A stretch of 64,000 nt of DNA from contig NZ_LMBV01000005.1 of the NCBI RefSeq assembly GCF_001439925.1, positions 62,001 through 126,000 of the forward strand. The letters are read 5' to 3'. Below are positions 9,011 to 15,406 of the stretch, one piece after another. Positions within the stretch are counted from its first letter, which is position 1, and every line of letters begins with the position of its first letter. A program made the position numbers and the translations under genes. The DNA is from Peribacillus muralis. GTDB taxonomy: Bacteria; Bacillota; Bacilli; Bacillales; DSM-1321. The notes under the pieces were generated by a model. The model was given only the letters and a program-made list of their open reading frames with translations, was not told the DNA's origin and ran no database searches.

Positions 9011-9432
9011 CGCTAATATTTGAAATTGCCTAAATCTCAGGAAAGTTTGTACTTTGCCCCTTGGCACATTTACTTCTGTCACAGGTGTATCTGGATCAGG
9101 AAAATCAACATTTCTGTACAGCTAGAAAATCATATAAGTAAAACCAAAGCCTCTCTAAACATGCTCGTTTCTTACATGGAGTGGAACAAATCATCAGAGT
9201 GATCACTGTTTCTAATGAAGCAGTGGGCAAGGTGATACGCTCTAATGTAGCTACTTATACTGACTTGTTTACGCAACTTCTATGCTAAATTGCCCCGCTC
9301 TAAGCCAAAAAAATTAACAGGTAAACACTTTCTTTTAATACACCTGGTGGCCGATGCGAGTAGTGTAAGGAATGAGGTATTTTAGCTATTGATATGCATT
9401 TTTTGCTAGATCTACAGATGACTTGCCGAGGG
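9011..9432 (+). pseudogene. Decayed UvrA-like ABC ATPase fragment
   Basis: Read across frames, this gap encodes pieces of the C-terminal nucleotide-binding domain of a UvrA-type protein in the correct order. PLGTFTSVTGVSGSGKSTF (Walker A, about 9057-9113) comes first, then HGVEQIIRVI and K-x-IRSNVATYTDLF (the GRTPRSNPATYTG region, about 9177-9273), then FYAKLPRSKPK (about 9278-9310). The zinc-finger part FNTPGGRCE-stop-CKE follows (about 9333-9374), then IDMHFLLDLQMTC (about 9388-9427). There are several in-frame stops and frameshifts, no start, and nothing upstream of Walker A, so it is a dead remnant. The spacing between motifs is shorter than in full UvrA. It looks closer to the short UvrA2-like resistance paralogues than to the housekeeping gene, but that is a guess. 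Confidence 0.8.
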
Positions 9433-9440
9433 AAGCGATT

Positions 9441-9477
9441 AAAAAAAGAGGTGATACGAGGCTGCTTCGTATCACCT
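9441..9477 (-). terminator. Terminator of the minus-strand secreted-protein gene
   Basis: A perfect 11-bp stem (AGGTGATACGA with TCGTATCACCT) and 7-base loop lies just after the minus-strand stop at 9483. Read on the minus strand it is followed by seven T (the A run at 9441-9447). Confidence 0.85.
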
Positions 9478-9482
9478 TCTTA

Positions 9483-10688
9483 TTAATTATTAAGTGAAAT
9501 TGATTGTACAATATTTCCGCCGCTTGGACCACCAATCACAAACTTAGCTTCATAGGAAACTGTTGTTTTCGCAGGAACAGAAAACGTATAATACTGAATG
9601 TTACTGCCTGGCTCCACTTGTGTATTTCTCCATGTGTTATCGGAACCTCGATATGCAATAAATGCATTTGAAGAAGGATTTCCTTTGTAGTTTGCTGATA
9701 CTGTTCTTGTTCGCGTACCGTTGTTTGTAACGGTTCCTTTTACCGTGTAAACTACACCCCAGTTTGCCAGATTTCCATACTTTCCTTCTCCATCTGACGG
9801 GCGAAGAGCATCAATAATACCCCAACCTGGCATATCGAACGAAAGCATGTCATTCGTAATGGCATTTTGATTATTTACCGGGCTAATGCTGCTAACCCAA
9901 CCGTCGGAGCGAACACTTGCACTTCCATATGTCCCTGTGCTGACGTTGAAATTTGGATATTGAACAGCTAGCACACCTTGGGAATCGGAATCGCTAATCG
10001 TAAAATTGACATTGGGTGCTGTCACTTCCGAATAAGGACTGATCCCTTTGTAAACGCGCGCTTCATGCGTTCCATCACTTTCTATCCGTTGAACGTAGCC
10101 CATATATGCTGTTGATCCGTCTAAGGCACTGAAATTTCGATATGCTGTGTTGTTCATAAGTACCTGTCCGCCTGAAATAGCGAAATCAATGACGCCGCTA
10201 AAGAAACTGCCGTTTGTAATCGAATTATCTTTACGCATAATCCACTGACTGCCTCCAGCTTGAATTGTATAGGAGGTGCCTGTTGGAGAATAAGTACTAA
10301 ACATTTGTGAAAAAGGTCGCCCTCCGTACACGCTCGCTTCGTAACCACTACCGTTTACCGTTACCGTTACTGGATAAGAGTTAGGATTATAAAGCTGAAT
10401 ACCGAATCCGATTGTTGAGCCAGATCGATTGACATGTTCAAAAAAATTACGGTACTTCCCTGGAGCTAAAGTATCCCGGTAAATTGATTTGTCTCCTAGG
10501 TTGGCATCCCCTAAATCTCCATTGTAAATTTGTTCAGGGTTATTCACGAAAATGAACGACCGGTCTCCACTCTTTGTATAGTTAATCATCGGCACGGTAG
10601 CTGCCTTTCCTTCTAAAGCAAACCATCCTGAAAACAAAAGAACTCCTACTAAAAATACTGATATAGCAAACCTCTTCACTATCTTCAC
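9483..10688 (-). CDS. Secreted protein of unknown function
   Basis: I do not recognise this 401-residue protein. It starts with GTG behind GGAGAGG and has a clear signal peptide (MKIVKRFAISVFLVGVLLFS, cleavage near EGKAA). The mature part is rich in Ser, Thr, Asn, Gly and Tyr with alternating beta-strand-like segments and has no cysteine. Near residues 85-130 there is a stretch on a lipid-free beta fold (FFEHVNRSGSTIGFGIQLYN, YPVTVTVNGSGYEAS). The C-terminal 100 residues (VVYTVKGTVTNNGTRTRTVS, then VSYEAKFVIGGPSGGN) look like an immunoglobulin-type domain. No catalytic motif is visible. It has its own terminator, and the next gene on the same strand encodes a secreted lipase-like protein, so both may act in the extracellular medium. 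A polysaccharide- or matrix-related role is possible but unproven. Confidence 0.8.
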   Translation of the reverse strand: MKIVKRFAISVFLVGVLLFSGWFALEGKAATVPMINYTKSGDRSFIFVNNPEQIYNGDLGDANLGDKSIYRDTLAPGKYRNFFEHVNRSGSTIGFGIQLYNPNSYPVTVTVNGSGYEASVYGGRPFSQMFSTYSPTGTSYTIQAGGSQWIMRKDNSITNGSFFSGVIDFAISGGQVLMNNTAYRNFSALDGSTAYMGYVQRIESDGTHEARVYKGISPYSEVTAPNVNFTISDSDSQGVLAVQYPNFNVSTGTYGSASVRSDGWVSSISPVNNQNAITNDMLSFDMPGWGIIDALRPSDGEGKYGNLANWGVVYTVKGTVTNNGTRTRTVSANYKGNPSSNAFIAYRGSDNTWRNTQVEPGSNIQYYTFSVPAKTTVSYEAKFVIGGPSGGNIVQSISLNN

Positions 10689-10842
10689 ACCTCTCCAATA
10701 AAATAATCCAAAGCTACTTTTTTAATACCGCGATGCTGTATGGATCGTATTTGAGAAGCTTTCTTCGACCTTTAAGCCCGATAACATATGAATAACAATC
10801 GACTGATCCAGAGTCCTTACTCTGTTGTGTATACGATGTACC

Positions 10843-11949
10843 TCAACGCGAGATCACTTCGAACTTATCATCAGACGGATCTGCGGAGTTTTGTCCTGCA
10901 TCCTGATACCACCTGTTGCTGGAGTTCATCATCGTTTGTATTCGAGTCGTGGCCGTGGCTGCGGAAGCACCGGTTAGGCCGGTGGCCGCGCCGTTTTGGA
11001 TTTCGGCCGGTGCGCCGAAGCCCATGGAGTAGAAGTACCAATCTCGCGCCGCGCCGTGCTTGCCGCCTTGGTCAGTAGCGGAGATATACCAAGGTTTCAA
11101 CTCGGCGAACGCCGTCAGCTGAATCATGCCGTTATTGCTGTCGCCGATTCCGACATCGGTGATGGCGCTCGATTTATACTGTTCGAATGCCACTCCTTTT
11201 GTTTTAAGATGGGTCACGTATTGACGGCACAGCTCTCCTGTCCATTTATTACCTAGGTAGCTTTTGGCATCTTTTGACCAAAACGGATCTAGAAGAGCCA
11301 CTCGCTTCGGTCTTAGGTTAGTAGCAATCGTGCCGCCATCGACCTGGTCGCTAATCAATTTTGCACTGTTCGTGACCAGTTGGTTTCCGAGCGAATGTCC
11401 CGCGAAGCGGACTTCGCTGCCGGTAAAGCCCTGCATAGCTTGTTTGTATGTATTTACAAACAATTGCGCCGCTGACACTGTCGGTGCGCCTGCTGTGCTG
11501 TATGTACCGTCTTTCTTGCGCCAGCGCATGCCCTGCGGTCCGGAGGATGTCCAAATCTTAGCCTCTGCGTCTTTTACTTCGCCTTCATCAGCGAGCTGGT
11601 TCCAGTAGAAGATGCCGACGTTCCAACCTTTGGAAACCCAGTAGTTCACAGTGTTCACGTCCGGACCATTTGTTGCGTCGTTTCGCTTAGGATTGAATGT
11701 TTCTCGGAATAGAGACGCGGTGGTGTCTTTTTGCCAACCGTGTATATAGATGAGGGTGGGTTTGCTTGCGCCGAAGTAAGAATTCGATTGCCCGGCAATA
11801 AACTTTTGTGATACATTTCCTGAACCGAACCAGTAGATTCCGGTGTCCAGGGTTTGACCATCATATGCAGCGGCAGTGGAAGTAGGGTACCAAGGAGCAA
11901 TAACAAACAGCAAAACCAAACTGATGAGAATATGGTGTACCTTCTTCAA
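10843..11949 (-). CDS. Secreted alpha/beta-hydrolase, lipase-like
   Basis: A signal peptide (KKVHHILISLVLLFVIAPWY, cleavage near STAAA) precedes a mature domain of about 340 residues. PTLIYIHGWQKD is the oxyanion-hole strand and loop, and RFAGHSLGNQLV is the nucleophile elbow GHSLG with the catalytic Ser. ALLDPFWSKD resembles the region of the acid residue in lipase/phospholipase A1-type hydrolases. The start is TTG 11949 with GGAGG eight bases upstream. Base composition is odd: three consecutive 60-base lines between 10981 and 11160 have about 58-63% G+C, against roughly 40% in most neighbours, suggesting acquisition from another source. Substrate is unknown; a lipid or ester is inferred from the fold. 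Confidence 0.8.
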   Translation of the reverse strand: MKKVHHILISLVLLFVIAPWYPTSTAAAYDGQTLDTGIYWFGSGNVSQKFIAGQSNSYFGASKPTLIYIHGWQKDTTASLFRETFNPKRNDATNGPDVNTVNYWVSKGWNVGIFYWNQLADEGEVKDAEAKIWTSSGPQGMRWRKKDGTYSTAGAPTVSAAQLFVNTYKQAMQGFTGSEVRFAGHSLGNQLVTNSAKLISDQVDGGTIATNLRPKRVALLDPFWSKDAKSYLGNKWTGELCRQYVTHLKTKGVAFEQYKSSAITDVGIGDSNNGMIQLTAFAELKPWYISATDQGGKHGAARDWYFYSMGFGAPAEIQNGAATGLTGASAATATTRIQTMMNSSNRWYQDAGQNSADPSDDKFEVISR

Positions 11950-12148
11950 ATCATCAACCTCCAAATTCCAAATATAATTTTGTGGTTCATTTTTCAGTAT
12001 AAGTTAATATTCTAAATATTCAATAAATTTTTTCTGAAGTATTAGAATTGCGACTAATGTAGGGCATTTTCATAAGAACAACTGGAAATATAAGTGGTGA
12101 TGTATGGCATATTTGTAATCATCGAAGTAATGAAAAGGAGAATCTATC

Positions 12149-12190
12149 ATGCATACCCTTGTAACGAACACGATTTCAGCTTGTAGGTAA
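12149..12190 (+). CDS. Possible 13-residue leader peptide
   Basis: An AAGGAGAA site (12135-12142) precedes ATG 12149 and a 13-codon frame (MHTLVTNTISACR) whose last codons fall in the first arm of a hairpin terminator. This is the arrangement of a leader peptide or a very small mRNA. The rest of the 11965-12374 gap holds the A+T-rich upstream of the lipase-like gene and the Fur-controlled promoter. No homologue is known to me, and chance is quite possible. Confidence 0.2.
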   Translation: MHTLVTNTISACR

Positions 12191-12225
12191 AGTCTAAGAA
12201 ATTGATCCTGTCTACAGGCTTTTTT
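12179..12225 (+). terminator. Terminator-like hairpin inside the 12-kb gap
   Basis: GCTTGTAG (12179-12186) pairs with CTACAGGC (12212-12219) with one wobble, followed by six T. The loop is long (25 bases). It would end any transcript entering from the left before the Fur-regulated promoter. Confidence 0.5.
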
Positions 12226-12301
12226 GATTTACCTTTTTTATAGTCAACAAAACAGGTGAAGAAGATGGACCACCTTTCATATAATTAGTGGTCATATAAA
12301 A

Positions 12302-12356
12302 TTGACAATGAGAATCATTTTCATTTATAGTTGAGGTATAGTGAAATTGATTCTCA
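12302..12356 (+). promoter_or_regulatory. Fur-controlled promoter of the flavodoxin-fbp operon
   Basis: GACAATGAGAATCATTTTC (12304-12322) matches the 19-base Fur box GATAATGATAATCATTATC at 16 positions. A second 7-1-7 type site, TGAAATTGATTCTCA, lies at 12342-12356. The first box sits between a candidate -35 TTGACA (12302-12307) and -10 TATAGT (12326-12331, 18-base spacer), so Fur binding would block polymerase when iron is plentiful. The flavodoxin start codon is 18 bases past the second box. Confidence 0.85.
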
Positions 12357-12374
12357 ATTAGGGGGTTGGTATAG

Positions 12375-12860
12375 ATGAAGGTATTCATTGGTTACGTCAG
12401 TTTATCCGGTAATACCGAGAAAATGGCTATAAACATAAAAAATCGAATGATGGCTGTCGGCTGTGAAGTATATATGGAAAGATTGGATACGGTAGAAGTG
12501 GATACCTTGAAGGATTTTGATTTGGCTTTTATCGGTTTATATACATGGAATCAAGATGATTTGCCATATGAGGCACACGAATTTTATGAAGAACTTGATC
12601 AAGCTGATTTTCCAGGAGGGAAAGTCGCGTTTTTTGGGGCAGGCGATGCAATCCATATCCTCTCCGCTAAAATGAAGATATGTGGGTTTACTGTATATGA
12701 TCGAGTATTGAAAATGGAACAGGAGACCACAGCACATGACCAATGTGAACACTTTGCAGATCAGGCTCTAAGTTGGGGAAGTAAAAGGATGAAATGGCGG
12801 TTTATCCTAACAGATTTGATGCAAAATAATCCTAAGTACCAAAGACCGCCTATTTGTTAA
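12375..12860 (+). CDS. Flavodoxin with a shortened cofactor loop
   Basis: This 161-residue FMN-binding electron carrier replaces ferredoxin when iron is scarce, in agreement with its Fur boxes. The phosphate-binding loop SLSGNTE (residues 9-15) and the DLAFIGLYTWNQDDLPYEAHEF strand/50s loop are typical of Bacillus YkuN/YkuP-type flavodoxins. After the FGAGD motif (about residue 90) the sequence AIHILSAKMK is about seven residues shorter than the YSYPKFCEAVNLFNVML-type segment of B. subtilis YkuN as I recall it. The lost part forms the 90s loop against the flavin ring. FMN binding may be altered, or this is an early sign of decay. The C-terminal region departs from the usual acidic flavodoxin end. 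The start has AGGGGG at 12359-12364. Confidence 0.85.
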   Translation: MKVFIGYVSLSGNTEKMAINIKNRMMAVGCEVYMERLDTVEVDTLKDFDLAFIGLYTWNQDDLPYEAHEFYEELDQADFPGGKVAFFGAGDAIHILSAKMKICGFTVYDRVLKMEQETTAHDQCEHFADQALSWGSKRMKWRFILTDLMQNNPKYQRPPIC

Positions 12861-12868
12861 GGAGGCTC

Positions 12869-13032
12869 ATGGTGATTACCCAATTAAATAAAAAGGGAGA
12901 AGCGAAGAAGGTATCCAGGAACTTCTGAAATTCGGCATATTCAAAAAATATAATAAACAGCTTTACGAACTCCCGATCGTAGTCCTACAGAAAGAATTCA
13001 ATCACTTGCGAGGTGAATTAAAGAATGTCTAG
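12869..13032 (+). pseudogene. FbpA-like Fur-regulated small basic protein, frameshifted
   Basis: GGAGG (12861-12865) and ATG 12869 open a frame MVITQLNKKGEA that stops after 19 codons. The adjacent frame from about 12904 encodes GIQELLKFGIFKKYNKQLYELPIVVLQKEF, which has the pattern of Bacillus FbpA (…L-I-x-G-I-[FY]-K-x-x-x-R/K-Q-LYEL-x-L-x-E-x-E…). Joining the two needs a -1 shift in or near the AAAAAGGG stretch at 12890-12897. It is either a one-base lesion, a sequencing error or slippage. FbpA acts with the small RNA FsrA in the iron-sparing response of B. subtilis. The end overlaps the next gene by 8 bases. Confidence 0.65.
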
Positions 13033-13174
13033 GAGAAGGAAATCTTATAAAGAACTGCTAAATGAAAACCGCGAACATCTGTTGCATGACAAAACGGAGG
13101 TCGAGCGCATTTATACAAAAATCGATCAAAAGGCCGTCGTTGAAAACAAGAAACCGAAGCAAGTGAATCCATAA
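13025..13174 (+). CDS. fbpB: FbpB-like Fur-regulated small basic protein
   Basis: A 49-residue, very basic protein (MSRRRKSYKELLNENREHLL, then KTEVERIYTKIDQK) with the layout of Bacillus FbpB proteins: an Arg/Lys start, an F/YxELLxxNxxxLLxDKxxxExIxxKID helix and a Lys-rich tail. A GAGGTGA ribosome site is at 13010-13016. It overlaps the FbpA-like frame and closes a unit that starts at the Fur-boxed flavodoxin, so it should be made under iron limitation. In B. subtilis FbpB is thought to help the sRNA FsrA silence iron-rich proteins; here that is by analogy only. A strong terminator follows. Confidence 0.7.
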   Translation: MSRRRKSYKELLNENREHLLHDKTEVERIYTKIDQKAVVENKKPKQVNP

Positions 13175-13183
13175 GTGTATGTA

Positions 13184-13216
13184 AAAGCCGAATCGAGCGT
13201 TGATTTCGGCTTTTTT
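13184..13216 (+). terminator. Terminator of the flavodoxin-fbp operon
   Basis: AAAGCCGAA pairs with TTCGGCTTT, followed by further T residues, about 10 bases after the fbpB-like stop. Confidence 0.85.
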
Positions 13217-13303
13217 CTATGAAGTGAAATATTATGGATAAGATGATGTCGAAGAAAGAAAAGAGGATTTACTTTTGAGCAGAAAAAAAAGGCTGGTGTA
13301 TTT

Positions 13304-13774
13304 TTGTTACGTTTATTGTGTCTAAGTGGCTGTTCTCAAACCAAGGTTCAACAACCTCCAAACAATGCTACTCCCGGTTTTGTAACCGAAAAGGATGTAG
13401 AAGAGGTAGATTGGATAAAGAACGCTGCTGAGTTTAACACCGATGCAGGCAGCGATATGGTAGGCAATGAGCACAAAGTCGGCATAATTGGACCTGAATT
13501 GAAGCCAAACAAAATCGAAAAATGGCTGTGGCACTTTTGGGGGATCGATAAGGGGAAGCTGACACTTGTTGGATACCATAAAGAATCGAAAGGCATCAGT
13601 CCTGTTTTCAGTGAAGCAGTTTGGTCAAGGAAGGGGATCGGCGGTGGTCAGCTGAATGGAGCGGATGCAAGCCTGCCCACTAATGTTGTACTGACGAAAG
13701 CAGGTAAATGGGCGATATTGATTTATATCGATGGGCAATTATTCGATATCTTGGTAATCGAGGTCAACGCTTAA
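13304..13774 (+). CDS. Lipoprotein, DUF4871-like, N-terminus disrupted at an A8 tract
   Basis: The mature part (about 145 residues) resembles Bacillus lipoproteins of the YhfM/YmzC (DUF4871) type, recognised from memory: VGIIGPELKPNKIEKWLWHFWG and GKLTLVGYHKE, then a GGGQLNGADASLPTNVVLTKAGKWAILIYIDGQLFD beta domain. The lipobox CLSGC is present. The frame only begins with TTG 13304, which has no ribosome site and gives a very short signal. A good site (AAGAGGA, 13261-13267) instead serves TTG 13275, which is one base out of frame. Adding one A to the eight-A run (13283-13290) would give a normal lipoprotein signal peptide, MSRKKKAGVFLLRLLCLSGC. So the gene is either off through a homopolymer indel or misread. 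The intended full gene is 13275-13774. Confidence 0.7.
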   Translation: MLRLLCLSGCSQTKVQQPPNNATPGFVTEKDVEEVDWIKNAAEFNTDAGSDMVGNEHKVGIIGPELKPNKIEKWLWHFWGIDKGKLTLVGYHKESKGISPVFSEAVWSRKGIGGGQLNGADASLPTNVVLTKAGKWAILIYIDGQLFDILVIEVNA

Positions 13775-13934
13775 GTCAGAAGACCTTCAGCATCTCATGA
13801 ACATTTTTTACCATTTTATTTAAAAAAAGTGATTAAAACGCAATTGGTGATTTCCATACGTTATAATGAATGAGCTCCATAGAAAGTTAATCAGACATGA
13901 GCAGAATGATTATATGAATGGAGGTTATATAACA

Positions 13935-14495
13935 GTGAAGAAAACATTATTGGTCATGATCCCAGCCGTTGCCCTGATGGTGGCGCCAGTTGGTACGGGA
14001 GCAAATTCGATTACCCACGCAGCTTCAAAGGATAGTCAAGTACAGAAAGTCGAAACGAAAGCGGAAACGCGTCCGACCCTCCGCAAAGGCTCGCGCTCAA
14101 GCTATGTAAGAGACCTGCAGCAAAGCCTAAAAGATGTTAAATATACGGTGGGCGTTGATGGCATTTTTGGCACCCAAACGCAAAATATCGTCAGGGAATT
14201 TCAAGTGGATCACAACCTGAGCTCGGATGGTATTGTCGGTCCGATGACATGGTATGCTTTAGATGAAAATAAAGTGGAAAGAAAACAGTTCACGGAGAAA
14301 GCCGCGATTGCCCTAGGCACAAAGAAGCTAGGAAGCAAGATCGTATTCAGCGGTGACGGCAGGCTGCTGAAAGACGGCAAAGGAAAAGCCTATTACATCT
14401 ATAAAGCAGCCAACAAGGATTGGATCGATCAAGGCGGTACAGGTACGATCGGCTGGTTTCATATATATAAAGACGGACGTGTAGTGGAGCAATAA
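13935..14495 (+). CDS. Secreted peptidoglycan-binding (PG_binding_1) protein
   Basis: This protein is made of a signal peptide, one PG_binding_1 domain and a short C-terminal domain. GTG 13935 follows GGAGG (13920-13924) and yields KKTLLVMIPAVALMVAPVG ending near THAAS. Residues about 50-110 contain LRKGSRSSYVRDLQQSLKD, VGVDGIFGTQTQNIVREFQ and the LSSDGIVGPMTWYALD end, a classic wall-binding repeat. The final 70 residues (VFSGDGRLLKDGKGKAYYIYKAANKDW) are not recognised. There is no hydrolase domain, so a binding or modulating function at the cell wall is inferred. An upstream in-frame ATG (13866) lacks a ribosome site. Confidence 0.85.
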   Translation: MKKTLLVMIPAVALMVAPVGTGANSITHAASKDSQVQKVETKAETRPTLRKGSRSSYVRDLQQSLKDVKYTVGVDGIFGTQTQNIVREFQVDHNLSSDGIVGPMTWYALDENKVERKQFTEKAAIALGTKKLGSKIVFSGDGRLLKDGKGKAYYIYKAANKDWIDQGGTGTIGWFHIYKDGRVVEQ

Positions 14496-14520
14496 GAAGC
14501 GACAGCAAATTGGTATAACA

Positions 14521-14560
14521 CGAAGCGGTCACTCCTTTAATGAAAGGGGTGACCGCTTCG
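14521..14560 (+). terminator. Hairpin after the peptidoglycan-binding gene
   Basis: A perfect 12-bp stem (CGAAGCGGTCAC with GTGACCGCTTCG), extended inside by TCCTTT/AAAGGGG pairs. The 3' flank CCTCTT is only weakly T-rich. Confidence 0.6.
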
Positions 14561-14566
14561 CCTCTT

Positions 14567-14627
14567 AAAAAAAGTAACCCTTTTCCTCCATACCATCCGG
14601 CCAGATGTATGTAGGAAAAAGGTTACT
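14567..14627 (-). terminator. Minus-strand terminator
   Basis: AGTAACC (14573-14579) pairs with GGTTACT (14621-14627), and the stem extends inward through CTTTTCCT/AGGAAAAAG and CATAC/GTATG. On the minus strand the hairpin runs into seven T (A run 14567-14573), so it probably ends the transcript of the membrane gene at 14776-15213. Confidence 0.75.
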
Positions 14628-14775
14628 ATCTCAATCGAGTAGCTACTGACTTGCCACAGAAAGCCGCTGGTTTATCCAGTGTCTTTTTTTGATGTTCGTT
14701 AATTTGATTGTATCCTCATTTTACCCAAAAACATAGAGTGGATCGAAACAACGAACATAGTCTGAATGCAGGAAA

Positions 14776-15213
14776 TTAGATATTCGTTACATTTTTTTCA
14801 GCTTCCAGTTTAGCTGATTTCATCCCTTTATAGGATGCAACCGCAGGAATCAAGCAGCACACTGCCATCGGTAAACAATAAAGCAGGTAGAAGTGGCCTC
14901 CGCTTTCCATTAGAGGAATATAAGCTAATGCGGCGAAAAGTAACGCGGAAAAAATGATCGCAAAAATCCCGAAGGACTGATGGTAAAAGGCATATACTTC
15001 GCTATTTCGTTCGTCATGATTAAGTATTGCCTTTGCTGCAGTATTCGTTCGAAGGAATAGGTACACGGAAATCAATAGAAACAAAGCGGAAAATGGTAAA
15101 GCGAAGGCAAATAAAGACACGTCTAGAATGGAAAGATAAAAGCTGGATAGAAAGAATACCTCTGACACACCTAATGGGAAGCAATAATTGAGGATGCTTA
15201 TTTTGTTATTCAT
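14776..15213 (-). CDS. Small membrane protein of unknown function
   Basis: A 145-residue protein with four predicted transmembrane helices arranged as two hairpins: ILDVSLFAFALPFSALFLLI pairs with the preceding YCFPLGVSEVFFLSSFYL segment, and SFGIFAIIFSALLFAALAYI pairs with FYLLYCLPMAVCCLIPAVA. A polar loop (RTNTAAKAILNHDERNSEVY) separates the pairs, and a charged tail (KGMKSAKLEAEKN) ends the protein. A GGAGGG site precedes the ATG. No family is recognised. It is transcribed alone, divergent from the phospholipase D-type gene. Confidence 0.75.
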   Translation of the reverse strand: MNNKISILNYCFPLGVSEVFFLSSFYLSILDVSLFAFALPFSALFLLISVYLFLRTNTAAKAILNHDERNSEVYAFYHQSFGIFAIIFSALLFAALAYIPLMESGGHFYLLYCLPMAVCCLIPAVASYKGMKSAKLEAEKNVTNI

Positions 15214-15406
15214 AAAATCCCTCCTTCAATATAATAGTATGCAACTGCTTACATGTTCACTACTTTGTCACAATTTAAAAGGAAAATAATTGTCCAAGTT
15301 CCTTCAACATTCCATGCAACCGTCAATGAGGGTTAAACATATAAGCTGAATAGCCGCCTTGCTTATTACGAATAGTAGTAACATATCGACATAGGGGGAA
15401 TGGTCA

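Noticed and set aside
9020..9202. Plus-strand 60-codon frame after the protease gene
   Set aside because: It lies across the uvrA-like remnant in the wrong frame; the conserved motifs are in other frames.
10788..11608. Plus-strand frames of 86-114 codons over the lipase-like gene
   Set aside because: They are antisense to a gene with signal peptide and catalytic motif; their length reflects the high G+C there.
9000..12000. Genomic island or prophage
   Set aside because: No integrase, attachment-site repeats, tRNA or phage genes are present; only one gene has foreign composition and one relic lies beside it.
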